Below, piece after piece: positions 17,059 to 26,748 of a DNA stretch of 64,000 nt. The DNA comes from Oceanospirillum linum. Its GTDB lineage: Bacteria; Pseudomonadota; Gammaproteobacteria; Pseudomonadales; Halomonadaceae. Where the stretch lies: positions 1 through 64,000 of the forward strand of contig NZ_MTSD02000001.1 in assembly GCF_001995095.2 (NCBI RefSeq), in the 5' to 3' direction. The notes under the pieces were generated by a model. That model made no database searches and was not told where the DNA came from. It saw only the letters and a program-made list of their open reading frames with translations. Positions within the stretch are counted from its first letter, which is position 1. Each line of letters opens with the position of its first letter. The position numbers and the translations under genes are program-made.

Positions 17059-20000
17059 ATGCCAACTGCCACAGCTTCCAGTAAACTTCTTGAGCCAATT
17101 CTGCAACTGGCAAGGCACTATACTGCCCTGCCCGAATCCGGTATGCCAGACACCGACATACCCACACAGACACAAACCGGCATACCCACGCAGACACAAA
17201 ATGCCTCCCCCTCCCCTGGCTCACTCCGGCAACAGCTTATGGATGACGTTGGTTTAAACCAGGACGATTTTACCCGACCGGATACCCGCTTTCCTGCCAA
17301 TAAATTTTCCCGGGTTCTTTCCCGGTTGGCCAAAGCCAGTAGCAACCCTTATATCAGCCTGAGACTGGCCGAAGCGACCCAGCCCAGAATGCTGGGCTCA
17401 ACGGGCTTTCTTATTTCAACGGCAGATACACTGGGGGACGCTCTGGAAGTGCTGGAAGAGTATCTGCCCATTTTATTTGAGAGCGCCACATTAAAGCTTA
17501 CGCAGGACAAGCAGTTTACCCGTTTGACACTCGTCATCGAAGACGAAACCCGCAACGTAGCTGAGTTTTTTCTTGCCTGCCTGCTGAACTGGCCTCGCTG
17601 GCTAACGGGCCAGCAGATTCCGGTACAACAGGTCGATCTGGCTTACCCTGAGCCTCCAAGCGGCCATCGCTACCACCAGCTATTCGCCGCTGAGGTGAAC
17701 TTTGGGGCCAGGAATAACAGCATACTTCTGGCCAATCAGTACCTTTCTCTCCCCTGCACCGACGCCAACCGCGAGATGCACCAGCTGCACAGAGAGTTTG
17801 CGGATGCCTTATTAGGTGCCAGCCATAAAAAACTGGCACTGACCGCACAGATTCGTCATCTGATCCGGGAGCAGATACTGTCACAGGGGGATGTTATCCG
17901 ACGGGAAGAGGTTGCCCGGCAACTGGGACTGAGCTTGCGTACGCTACAGCGCAAGCTGGGGGAGTTAAACACGAACTTCCAGACCCTTTACGACCAGACG
18001 CGAAAAGAGCTTTGTCTGCAGATGATCCGAAAGGGTGAACTCAGCTTTGGGGAGATCGCTTTCCAGCTGGGCTTCTCTAATCAGTCTGCATTTCAGAAGG
18101 CCTTCAAACGTTGGACAGGAATGCCACCCAGCCGCTACCGCCAGCAGCTTAATGATCAACGGCACAGCACAGCGACTTTACCCGAAGAGCGGTCCGTTGA
18201 GCCTACCGCCGCGTTGGTGCCTTCTCTGCCTTTTTCACCGGCTTCCCTTGAAGCATCCTTATTGCCGGGTGAGGATACGGCCCAGCTGCACGCAAACGTT
18301 ACGGCCAGTAATATAAGCAATCTGTTGCCGGAAAAACTGCAAAAACTGAATCCTTTTGGCCTCAAGCACCTGAGGCGTGCAGCGATCTTCGGTGAGACGT
18401 TTAGCCTGAACCATCTGGCGGCCATTAGCTCCGACCCGGAAGCCCGGTTAATCATCCACTTATGGCCTGCGCAGCAGGAAGGTCTTATCGAGCCGGTCTC
18501 AGAGCAGGAAGAAGCACTGGAGTTCCGTTTCAGCCAACCGGCTATACGTGAGCAGCTGTTGCAAAATATTTCGGTGGCAGAGCAACAGGAGCTACACCGG
18601 AAATTTGGCCTGTCGTTAGCTAAAGCGCTGGTTAAAAGCCTGCCTATCCCGGAAACAAACCGCCAGGAAGATATCAATGAGGATATTGGGCTCACCCCAG
18701 ACGCTCAGCAACAGCTGACAGAAACGCTTTATCATCTGAACAGAATCCGGCACCCCCGGGAAACCGAAGCACCAGAACTCGACCCGCTGTTTATTGCCCG
18801 GCTAAACCAGCTTGCGGCCAGAAACATTCTGCAGCAGGCGGATACGCACCAAGCCCTCGACTATATCACTCAGGCCGGGCAGCATCTGAGTCAGTGCCTG
18901 CCAAAACCGGATGGTGCAGCACTGTCTCCGACACAGAAGCTGACCTCCCCCCGGGCAAACCCGCTACTAGCGGAGCTATTAGCACAACAGGCGCGACTCT
19001 GCTTAAAAATAAACCACCTGAAAACAGCGCTTTCAGCCGCAGATCAGGCCATACTCCTGCACGATACTAAAGCAGGAGTCCCAGGAGGACAGAGCTATGA
19101 CCTCTTTCTGCTTAAGGCGCAAATTCTGCAACGACTGGGACAGCCCCAGGAGGCTCTGGGTCTTCTGCTTGCGCATCTGCAACCGGAGATTCCACAGGGA
19201 GACCAGGACCGATTGCTTTATTTGCTGCAAACACTGGAAAGGATTCAGGCTTTGCGAAAAGCGCCGCCGAAGAAAAAAGCGCCAGCAGAGAAAACGGAGC
19301 ACTCTGTTGCAGATACCATCAGCAAGCTCTCGCTTCTGGAGCCGGTCAGTCAATTGGCCCGCCAGCAGTCTGAACCACTATTGGCCGCCTGTGCGCTCAG
19401 TTCGATGACAGAGCACTGCCTGAGGTTTCCGCAGTTCGTCAGCATCACACAGGAGTCCTCCGATAACCGTCGCAACCCTGATATTGATACACTCCGGGCC
19501 CTGGCCCGCTATGCATTTGTTGGCTATGCATGGGTCGCCAGCTGGTTCTGTGGTGACTACAAACTCTGTTCTGAGATTCTGCATCAGGGTTTAAGCCTAG
19601 AAGCTGCGCACAAGCCGCTGACCCCACACTCACCGACCAGTATCACCGCCCATCAGACCCGCTATAGGGCTACATCAGAGGCCACCGAACTCTGGTATTG
19701 CAGCCAGATTCAGCACTGGCTGGAGCCGGTCAGTCAGGTTATGCATACGCTGCGTAAACTGGGGGATAGTGTCCGCCGGAAAAGCGACCCGCTGCTTAGT
19801 TATGAGCAACGCCTTACCTGGTACCAGTTAAATACTCTTAATGGCGAATCCTCGCTTAACCGAATTCGCCAGCGCTGCCAGCAGGACATACAGTCACTGC
19901 CATCATCGAACCCGATCTTTAGCCAAACACTGCGCACAGCGGGCACCCTGCTGGCGGACTATCTTCAGGACAAAGCCCTGCTTCCGGCAGTGCCTGAGTA

Positions 20001-20574
20001 CCATCATCCGCTACAGGCCGCAAATCTCATTCGCGCGGCGCTACTGCTGAATAAGCAACAGATCTGGCCTCAATTGTATCACTGGCAGGCACAACTTGAG
20101 AAAGATCTTCCGGGGCACCTGATGATAAGTGAAACCCTGTTTTGCCTCGGCCTGATGCGCCTGATGCAATCCCAACAGGAGCAGCAACTCAGCCCAAGAC
20201 GACTTAGAATCATCGAGCAGACCGAACCCCGTTTTGAGCTATGGAGCAGCCATTGTCCGGAAAACTTTTCCGGGCAGTATTTACTGCTTCAGGCAGAAAA
20301 AAACCGACTGACCCGGAAAAGCTCCGGTGCCTGTGCGCCTTTGTATGAGCAGGCCATTCAAGCTTTTAGCGACAGTAAAATGCAATGCCACCGGGCCATT
20401 GCCTTTGAACGCTATGCTGATCTGTTATCAGAGACAGGCCAGAGAGTGCTGGCAGAATTTTGCCTGAATAAAGCGCGTCAGCTTTTCCAGCGCTGGGGAG
20501 CAAGCTCCAAGGTTAAGCAGATTGAGCAGCAGAAAGTTAAAATAAATTCAGACGGATCGTTATCCCTCGGTTGA
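17059..20574 (+). CDS. Giant AraC-family regulator fused to an ATPase-associated helical domain and TPR-like repeats
   Basis: The product has 1171 residues, about four times a normal AraC protein. Order: N-terminal OruR/ArgR-like arabinose-binding-type domain (about 60-235, with SNPYISLRLAEAT and GSTGFLISTADTLGDAL); AraC DNA-binding domain (about 262-364: REEVARQLGLSLRTLQRKL and FSNQSAFQKAFKRWTGMPPSRYR); a variable linker; a segment at about 432-545 (RRAAIFGETFSLNHLAAI, LWPAQQEGLIEPV, FRFSQPAIREQLL) that resembles the region just after the NTPase in AAA16/STAND-TPR kinases; and a helical TPR-like tail to the end. No Walker A motif is visible. Residues 30-48 contain a short IPTQTQ repeat. It is divergent from a binding protein and precedes a receiver protein. 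No clear ribosome site precedes ATG 17059. Confidence 0.85.
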   Translation: MPTATASSKLLEPILQLARHYTALPESGMPDTDIPTQTQTGIPTQTQNASPSPGSLRQQLMDDVGLNQDDFTRPDTRFPANKFSRVLSRLAKASSNPYISLRLAEATQPRMLGSTGFLISTADTLGDALEVLEEYLPILFESATLKLTQDKQFTRLTLVIEDETRNVAEFFLACLLNWPRWLTGQQIPVQQVDLAYPEPPSGHRYHQLFAAEVNFGARNNSILLANQYLSLPCTDANREMHQLHREFADALLGASHKKLALTAQIRHLIREQILSQGDVIRREEVARQLGLSLRTLQRKLGELNTNFQTLYDQTRKELCLQMIRKGELSFGEIAFQLGFSNQSAFQKAFKRWTGMPPSRYRQQLNDQRHSTATLPEERSVEPTAALVPSLPFSPASLEASLLPGEDTAQLHANVTASNISNLLPEKLQKLNPFGLKHLRRAAIFGETFSLNHLAAISSDPEARLIIHLWPAQQEGLIEPVSEQEEALEFRFSQPAIREQLLQNISVAEQQELHRKFGLSLAKALVKSLPIPETNRQEDINEDIGLTPDAQQQLTETLYHLNRIRHPRETEAPELDPLFIARLNQLAARNILQQADTHQALDYITQAGQHLSQCLPKPDGAALSPTQKLTSPRANPLLAELLAQQARLCLKINHLKTALSAADQAILLHDTKAGVPGGQSYDLFLLKAQILQRLGQPQEALGLLLAHLQPEIPQGDQDRLLYLLQTLERIQALRKAPPKKKAPAEKTEHSVADTISKLSLLEPVSQLARQQSEPLLAACALSSMTEHCLRFPQFVSITQESSDNRRNPDIDTLRALARYAFVGYAWVASWFCGDYKLCSEILHQGLSLEAAHKPLTPHSPTSITAHQTRYRATSEATELWYCSQIQHWLEPVSQVMHTLRKLGDSVRRKSDPLLSYEQRLTWYQLNTLNGESSLNRIRQRCQQDIQSLPSSNPIFSQTLRTAGTLLADYLQDKALLPAVPEYHHPLQAANLIRAALLLNKQQIWPQLYHWQAQLEKDLPGHLMISETLFCLGLMRLMQSQQEQQLSPRRLRIIEQTEPRFELWSSHCPENFSGQYLLLQAEKNRLTRKSSGACAPLYEQAIQAFSDSKMQCHRAIAFERYADLLSETGQRVLAEFCLNKARQLFQRWGASSKVKQIEQQKVKINSDGSLSLG

Positions 20575-20649
20575 TACGTAAAACTACAGCTAAAATAGTC
20601 ATTTACTGGCACAATATGCCACCTTTTCACACAGATATGATACCGGCCT

Positions 20650-21744
20650 ATGATTCCCTGGAAAATACTGATTGTTGATGATGAAGAAGGCATTCACGGC
20701 ATCACCCGGATGATTTTTCGTGATTACGAGTTTGAACAGCGACCGATAGAGCTGATCAGTGCCATGAGTAGTCTCGAAGCCAAAACTCAGCTGGCACAAC
20801 ACCCTGATATCGCTCTGATTTTGCTCGATGTTGTGATGGAAACAGAAAGCGCCGGACTGCAACTGGTAAAACACATTCGCGAAACACTGAACAAACCTGA
20901 TGTCCGTATTATTCTGCGCACCGGCCATCCGGGTTATGCACCGGAAGCACAGGTCATCATTGATTACGATATCAACGATTACCTCAGTAAAGCGGAGCTG
21001 TCGGCATCCCGATTGCTCACATCGGTTATTGTCGCGTTGCGCTCCTACCGGGATATAAAATTTGCCAGAGAGCAGATCCCCTCCACAAATGACGGCATTA
21101 GAGTGCATGACGTGGCCTCCCCTCAACCCGAAGCAAACCCATCCTCAGAAGCCTTACCAGAAATCGCAGGTACACTGCTGCAACATGTTGCACCGGCGCT
21201 GAAGCAAAGTAAGCGTCTGAGCAAGCTGGAGCTGAATCCTGTTGCCAATGAGCTTGCCCGGGATCTGTATGCCCACCAGCAAAGGCTCCACTATGCCCTT
21301 TCGCTCTGCCTGAATGATGAACGACCAGGCACAGAACTTCAGGCCGCCTCCATTGCAGAGACGATAAACGCCACACTGCTGAACTATCTGCCTCAAAGCC
21401 GTCAGGATGGCTGGGTTCTGGACTATCATCTGGCCCCTGAATTACCCGAGGTGGTGACATGGGATACGGCACGATTTCAGCTTATGCTCACTGCGGCCAT
21501 TGAGCTGGCGTTGCTTCAGGCACAGGGCCATGACCTGAAAATCCGGATTCAGAAGGGTGAGAAAGCTCAGGAGTTACTCTTAAAGGTGGAACAGAGCGAA
21601 GGACAACCCGTGTTTAATCATTCTCACTGGGCTGAACAGCTGCGCCGGAGCCTGCAGCAAATTTGTCAGCAACTGCAGGGAAGGTTTACTGAAATAGATG
21701 AAGATGGCCAGCTCTGCTGCCGCATCGCTGTTCAGGGGATGTAA
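20650..21744 (+). CDS. Response-regulator receiver protein with C-terminal kinase-like or phosphotransfer-like region
   Basis: Residues 1-145 form a receiver domain with acidic pocket DDE (10-12), phospho-acceptor Asp60 in LILLDVVME, and the family-specific RTGHPGYAPEAQVIIDYDINDYLSKAEL, which is also found in DUF3369-type regulators. Residues about 165-364 are not a DNA-binding, GGDEF or HD-GYP domain. The region looks like a degenerate dimerisation/ATPase pair (LLQHVAPALKQSKRLSKLEL; then LPEVVTWDTARFQLMLTAAIELALLQA, reminiscent of an N-box helix) but lacks recognisable kinase glycine boxes. It follows the giant regulator by 75 bases in the same direction, so the two probably act together. 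Confidence 0.78.
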   Translation: MIPWKILIVDDEEGIHGITRMIFRDYEFEQRPIELISAMSSLEAKTQLAQHPDIALILLDVVMETESAGLQLVKHIRETLNKPDVRIILRTGHPGYAPEAQVIIDYDINDYLSKAELSASRLLTSVIVALRSYRDIKFAREQIPSTNDGIRVHDVASPQPEANPSSEALPEIAGTLLQHVAPALKQSKRLSKLELNPVANELARDLYAHQQRLHYALSLCLNDERPGTELQAASIAETINATLLNYLPQSRQDGWVLDYHLAPELPEVVTWDTARFQLMLTAAIELALLQAQGHDLKIRIQKGEKAQELLLKVEQSEGQPVFNHSHWAEQLRRSLQQICQQLQGRFTEIDEDGQLCCRIAVQGM

Positions 21745-21798
21745 ATTTTAGCGCCAGAGGCCTTATAGCAAAAAAACCTGTAACCAGTAAAACGGCGT

Positions 21799-21859
21799 AA
21801 CACACATCAGCCCGATGTAAGCGCGCCACTTGGCATCTTTCATCGGGCTGACGTATGTT
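21799..21859. terminator. 19-bp inverted repeat between convergent genes
   Basis: AACACACATCAGCCCGATG (21799-21817) pairs with 21841-21859 with two mismatches across a 23-base loop. It lies between the rightward receiver gene and the leftward usp gene. No T-run follows, so a structured 3' end rather than a classical terminator is possible. Confidence 0.45.
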
Positions 21860-21896
21860 AAATCTGTACTTAATGCCGGGTTAGGGCATACCAGGT

Positions 21897-22328
21897 TTAG
21901 TTGCGTATCAGCATCACAGAACAGTGAGAACGCTCTGCCACACGGGCGGAAACTGAACCCAGCAAAAACTCATCCAGACGGGATCTGTGGTGAGCCGCCA
22001 GTAGCACCAGATCAATATCATGATGCTTGATATGGGAAAGAATATGTTCAGCCGGTGAGCCTTCATAGACTTTCATCACCGGATGTAAATTCTCCGGCAG
22101 TTTGTCATGGGCAAACTGCTGCAGCTGTTCAGCAATACGATGAACCGCTTTGTCATGCTCATCTTCGCTAAAATATCCGGCAACAATCGGGTTACTATAC
22201 CCGGGAACAACGGTAATCAGGTGCAATTCAGCCTGGTTATCCCGTATTTCCCGTAAAGCCAGATCAACAGCTTTTTGGCAAAAATCCGGTTCTCCCAGAT
22301 CCACTGGCACCAATACTTTCTTAAACAT
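21897..22328 (-). CDS. Universal stress protein (UspA family) of the TRAP operon
   Basis: The 143-residue single-domain protein has the family start FKKVLVPVDLGEPD, the central EGSPAEHILSHIKHHDIDLVLLAAHHRS and the C-terminal LLGSVSARVAERSHCSVMLIR that lines the nucleotide pocket. The first glycines of the usual G-x2-G-x9-G-S ATP motif are replaced (AAHHRS). UspA-like proteins are known partners of TRAP transporters (TeaD with TeaABC). Here it is the last gene after a TAXI binding protein and permease, which supports a role in regulating uptake. AGGAGAAG precedes ATG 22328. Confidence 0.9.
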   Translation of the reverse strand: MFKKVLVPVDLGEPDFCQKAVDLALREIRDNQAELHLITVVPGYSNPIVAGYFSEDEHDKAVHRIAEQLQQFAHDKLPENLHPVMKVYEGSPAEHILSHIKHHDIDLVLLAAHHRSRLDEFLLGSVSARVAERSHCSVMLIRN

Positions 22329-22500
22329 TCGCTTCTTCTCCTGACAACCTTTTATAGCGCCCTGAGCTAGAAGACAAAGGGCGCTTGAATATGGAGCCGT
22401 AACCAGCCACTCTGACGGTAACTTAATAATTAAGACTAACTAATATTAAAAGTTAAGCCACAGTGACTGCAATCCCTGTTATCGATATTAAGAGCAGATA

Positions 22501-25156
22501 TTAAGCAGCCTGCTGTTGCAGTGCCGGATGCCGCCGACGCTGCAGCCAGATAATCAGGAACAAAAGCCCCAACGTTGGAATATAGATCAACTCACGGGGT
22601 GGCTGTGCCACAGGAAGCTGAACCCCTGTAACCTGTTGATCAAAAGCCAAACCTGCTTTCTCAGCAACACTGTCAAACCCAACGTAGTCGACAATCAGGC
22701 GATCACCATCCTGCAGCAACTCAAGTCCGGTATCCGCCAAGCGATCAAAACCTGTGTCACCATGACCCAGAGGCATTATCGTCACAAAGGAGCGGGGATT
22801 ACCAACCGCATCAAAGCCATCGATCCAGAAGCGTAACTCCGTACCCGGGTCAACCTCAGCCATCGTGGCAACGACGGCGTCAGGCTGCACCATCGCATAC
22901 GGTTCCACGATCCGATCCATCCAGAATCCAGGACGGAACAGGGAAAATGCAATGACCAGAAGGAGTGCCGACTCATACCAGCGGCTTCGGCTAAAGAAAT
23001 AACCCTGTGTCGCAGCGGTGAACACCAGCATCGCAATCGTCGAAACGATAAAGATCTGAACCCCTTCAACCCAGGTCACATCAATCAGCAGCAGATCCGT
23101 ATTAAAAATAAACAGGAAAGGAAGCGCTGCAGTACGCAAGCTATAGGCGAAAGCAACAAAGCCGGTACGAATCGGATCGCCACCGGATACAGCCGCTGCT
23201 GCGAAGGAAGCCAAACCAACAGGCGGTGTTACATCGGCCATAATACCGAAGTAGAACACAAACAGATGCACCGCAATCAGAGGTACAATCAGCCCCGCTT
23301 CCTGCCCCAGAGTAATCACCACAGGCGCAAGCAGAGAGGAAACGACAATATAGTTTGCGGTCGTTGGCAGACCCATACCCAAAATCAGGCTCAATACAGC
23401 AATCAGCAGCAGCATCAGTAAAAGATTACCCATAGAGAGCACTTCCACCAGATCTGCCAATACCGAACCGACACCTGTCTGGGATACGGCACCAACAATA
23501 ATACCTGCAGTGGCGGTCGCAATACCGATACCAATCATATTGCGGGCACCGGTAATAAGACCGTCAATCAGTTCATCAAACCCCTGACGAATCTTAACAT
23601 TAAGACCTGTCTCACCTCGGAAGAAGGCGATCAACGGACGCTGAGTCAATAAAATGGCAATCATCAGAACCGTTGCCCAGAACGCTGACAAGCCGGGGGA
23701 CAGACGCTCAACCATCAGGCACCAGACCAGAACCACCACCGGTAATAAAAAGTGCAGACCGGATTTAACCGTCGGTGCAACTTCCGGTAACTGAACCATA
23801 GGTTCGTTAGGGTCATCCAGTTTAAGATCCGGTACTTTCGCAGCAATACGAACCAAAGTGACGTAGACACCAATCAACAGAACGGCAATAACCGGAGAAG
23901 CAAAATCCCCCAGAGCAGGTTTCATCCAGCCGATACCGTAATACACAATGGCCGCTGTACCACATGTCAACAGGAAGCCTGTCAACATCCCGATCAGGCG
24001 CAGGTGCCAGGCTTTAATTTCTGCCCGGCGGGGTAATCCCTGCATATTCTGTTTCAGTGCTTCGAGATGCACGATATAGATCAGCGCGATATAGGAGATC
24101 AGGGCTGGCAGGAAAGCATGGGTGATCACCTGAACATAGGAGATACCCACATACTCAACCATCAGAAAAGCCGCAGCCCCCATGACGGGAGGCATAATCT
24201 GACCATTAACAGAGGAAGCTACCTCAACAGCACCGGCTTTTTCAGAGGTAAAACCTACCCGCTTCATCATCGGGATGGTTTGGAATGGGTGTTTCCGCCG
24301 CAAAGGTACCTGTTGTTACCACATTGGCAATGGACGAACCTGAGATCAGGCCGGTCAGGCCGGAAGAAACCACTGCCGCCTTTGCGGGGCCCCCTCGCAT
24401 ATGACCCAGCAGAGAGAAGGCAACCTGAATAAAATAGTTACCGGCTCCCGCCTTATCCAGCAAAGCGCCAAAAAGCACAAACAGGAAAACAAAGCTGGAA
24501 GAAACCCCCAGAGCAATACCAAATACACCTTCTGTCGTCAGCCATTGGTGATTAATCAGAGGTTCAAGATCAATCCCTTTATGGGCGATGATATCCGGCA
24601 TATAAGCCCCGGCCAGCGAGTATGCCAGAAAGACCATAGCCACGATCATCAGTGGCGGCCCCAAAGTACGACGTGTCGCTTCCAGCAGCAGAACCAAACC
24701 CGCTACTGCCACGGCAACATCCTGTGTATTTGGTAACCCGGGCCGACTGAGCAGCTGGTCGTAAAACACAAAAATATAGGAGGCTGCGAATGCAGCTAAG
24801 AGCGACAACACCATATCCCCAACCGGAATCCTATGACGGGAGGATCGGGCGAATGCCGGATAGGCCGTAAAAGCCAGGAAAGTAGCAAATGCCAGGTGAA
24901 TGGCGCGGACTTCCGTGTCATTAAAAATGCCGAAACTGCCGATAACCGGCCAGTCATAAAACGGCAATGGCGAAGCTATCCATAGCTGAAACAGAGACCA
25001 AAGCAGCGCGACACCTAATAGAACGCTTCCTTGCCAGCCATGGGGAATACGCGCCCCGGTATCATTGGCTGACACCATCTCCTGCAGCTCCTGCTCACTT
25101 GCGGCTTGGCTGTCAGGCAGAGGAAGATCATTCGGTCTGTTGTCATGATTTGACAT
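22501..25156 (-). pseudogene. TRAP transporter fused permease (TAXI family, 4TM+12TM), frameshifted
   Basis: This should be the membrane part of a TAXI-type TRAP transporter, a sodium-coupled secondary importer with the DctQ-like and DctM-like parts fused. The first frame, from ATG 25156 after AAGGAG, encodes the N-terminal part and reaches SGSSIANVVTTGTF, then stops about 60 bases later. The second frame resumes at TIPMMKRVGFTSEKAGAVE and runs to 22501. Family members read VTTG(T/A)FTIPMM without interruption, as does the intact paralogue at 35454-37703. Here 22 extra bases (24280-24301) separate the codons and break the frame. The C-terminal extension includes a loop with a PDZ-like segment, as in TAXI permeases. 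Sequencing error, recent mutation and two separately made halves are all possible. Confidence 0.82.
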
Positions 25157-25190
25157 ATCAGCTCCTTAAAAAAGATCAGGCTCAGGACAG

Positions 25191-25241
25191 AAAAAGCCCT
25201 CTCCCGTCAGACATGGCACGCAGTAGTCTGACGGCAGAGGG
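25191..25241 (-). terminator. Second hairpin between TAXI binding protein and permease genes
   Basis: A 16-bp stem with one mismatch (25197-25212 with 25226-25241, core CCGTCAGAC/GTCTGACGG) is followed leftward by CTTTTTCTG. It lies inside the operon, upstream of the permease, and could attenuate permease expression. Confidence 0.7.
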
Positions 25242-25270
25242 TTTAAAAAAGGTGAACCTTTAAAAACAGT

Positions 25271-25304
25271 GCTCAACGGCCTGCCACTCAGGCAGGCCGT
25301 TGAG
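25271..25304 (-). terminator. First hairpin after the TAXI binding protein gene
   Basis: A perfect 14-bp stem CTCAACGGCCTGCC (25272-25285) with 25291-25304 and a 5-base loop lies 17 bases after the stop, and TTTTT follows a few bases later. It probably protects the mRNA 3' end and lets the abundant binding protein outnumber the permease. Confidence 0.75.
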
Positions 25305-25321
25305 TTGCGCAAGTGAACGGA

Positions 25322-26323
25322 TTACATCCAGCCACGCTCTTTGTAGTAACGGATCGCACCTTCATGAAGAGGCGCAGACAGACCGTCGGAGATCATAGTC
25401 TTAGGATCAAGGTTTGCAAATGCAGGGTGCAGACGCTTGAAGCGCTCAAAGTTGTCAAAAACAGCTTTTACAACCTGATAAACAGAGTCTGCATCAACGT
25501 CAGCAGACGCTACCATTGTTGCCGTATTACCAAAGGTTTTTACATCGTTATCCGTACCTTTGTACATACCACCCTTGATGCTGGCCTCAGCATAGAAAGA
25601 GTTGTTGTTGATCAGCTTATCGATCACAGGACCGGTTACCGGGATCACTTTAGCATCACAGGATGTGGTCGCTTCTTTGATAGCGCCGGATGGGTGACCC
25701 ACGTTGTACAACATCACATCAATTTTGTTGTCGCACAGCGCCTGAGCCTGCTCAGATGCTTTTAACTCAGCAGCCAGTTTGAAGGTATCTTTTGTCCAGC
25801 CTTTCTCGTCCATGATCAGTTCCATCGTACCTCGGGTACCGGAACCTGGGTTCTGCAGGTTAACGCGCTTGCCTACCAGATCATCAAAATGTTTAACACC
25901 GGAATCAGCACGAGCTACAACGGTGAATGGCTCGCCGTGAATAGAGAAGAGTGCACGCAGTTTTTTGTATGAACCCTGCTTAATGAAAGATTCATGTTTC
26001 TCACCTTTCATAGCGTAGTATTGCCAGTCAGACTGAGCAACACCCATATCCTGCTGACCCTGACGAATCGCATTGATGTTAACCACGGAGCCACCAGTAG
26101 ATGGAGCCGTACATTTAACACCATGATCACTGGTGCCACGGTTTACCAAACGGCAGATCGACTGACCTACAACGTAATAAACACCTGTTTGACCACCGGT
26201 ACCAATATTAACGAATGTCTGTGCACTCGCCGTTACCGGAGTCAGAGATGCTGCCATACCTACTGCTGAGAACAGCGCAGTAGCAGCCAGTTTAGTTTTG
26301 AGAGACTTCAATTTCAGTGACAT
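25322..26323 (-). CDS. TRAP transporter solute-binding protein, TAXI family (1)
   Basis: The 333-residue periplasmic protein captures the substrate for the TAXI permease. It has a signal peptide (MSLKLKSLKTKLAAT, cleavage near ASA-QT), the family start FVNIGTGGQTGVYYVVGQSICRLVN, the NLQNPGSGTRGTMELI segment, LCDNKIDVMLYNVGHPSG and the C-terminal LHEGAIRYYKERGW. I chose ATG 26323, which has AAGGG 6 bases upstream; the frame is open further upstream but the extension has no signal character. It is the first gene of an operon with the permease and UspA, and is divergent from a histidine kinase that probably regulates it. Known TAXI substrates include glutamate and other acids; this one cannot be assigned. 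Confidence 0.9.
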   Translation of the reverse strand: MSLKLKSLKTKLAATALFSAVGMAASLTPVTASAQTFVNIGTGGQTGVYYVVGQSICRLVNRGTSDHGVKCTAPSTGGSVVNINAIRQGQQDMGVAQSDWQYYAMKGEKHESFIKQGSYKKLRALFSIHGEPFTVVARADSGVKHFDDLVGKRVNLQNPGSGTRGTMELIMDEKGWTKDTFKLAAELKASEQAQALCDNKIDVMLYNVGHPSGAIKEATTSCDAKVIPVTGPVIDKLINNNSFYAEASIKGGMYKGTDNDVKTFGNTATMVASADVDADSVYQVVKAVFDNFERFKRLHPAFANLDPKTMISDGLSAPLHEGAIRYYKERGWM

Positions 26324-26748
26324 AGCAACCCTTCTTATCATTATCAACCAGCCGTAGCCGGGAATCGGTTTCATTCGCTATCGAACAATGTAGCCAAGTT
26401 ACCCTCACGAAGCTTGGTTACATCATTCCTCTTGTTCAGACCCGACATACAAAGTCGGCTATAACAGGAGGCCATCCAAAGGTACTTTAAAGTCAGGCAC
26501 GCCATGACCGTATTTCACGCCAACTAAACCTCCTTGTGTGCCAAGCGATGCATAAATATTCCACTTTAAGAAAAAAAAACCGACAATAGGGCAAGCAATC
26601 CATCAAGCAAACAAGTATCCGGTGGCAATATACAGCGCAAACCTATGGCTCAATCCAGCGTCAGCCCATGGCCAAAACAGCGCCGGTCACAGCACTATGC
26701 TTTTACAACGCAAAACGTCTCCTTATTCCGCCCTGAAAGGTTATCCGG
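26324..26748. other. Divergent promoter region between TAXI operon and histidine kinase
   Basis: About 425 bases separate the two starts. I see AT-rich stretches, including a nine-A run near 26570-26580, but no clear sigma-54 element, operator palindrome or small gene. Confidence 0.4.

Noticed and set aside
22501-25156. Programmed ribosomal frameshift in the TRAP permease
   Set aside because: The junction has no slippery heptamer plus stimulator, and the paralogue at 35454 reads through without extra bases; a 22-base insertion explains the break better.
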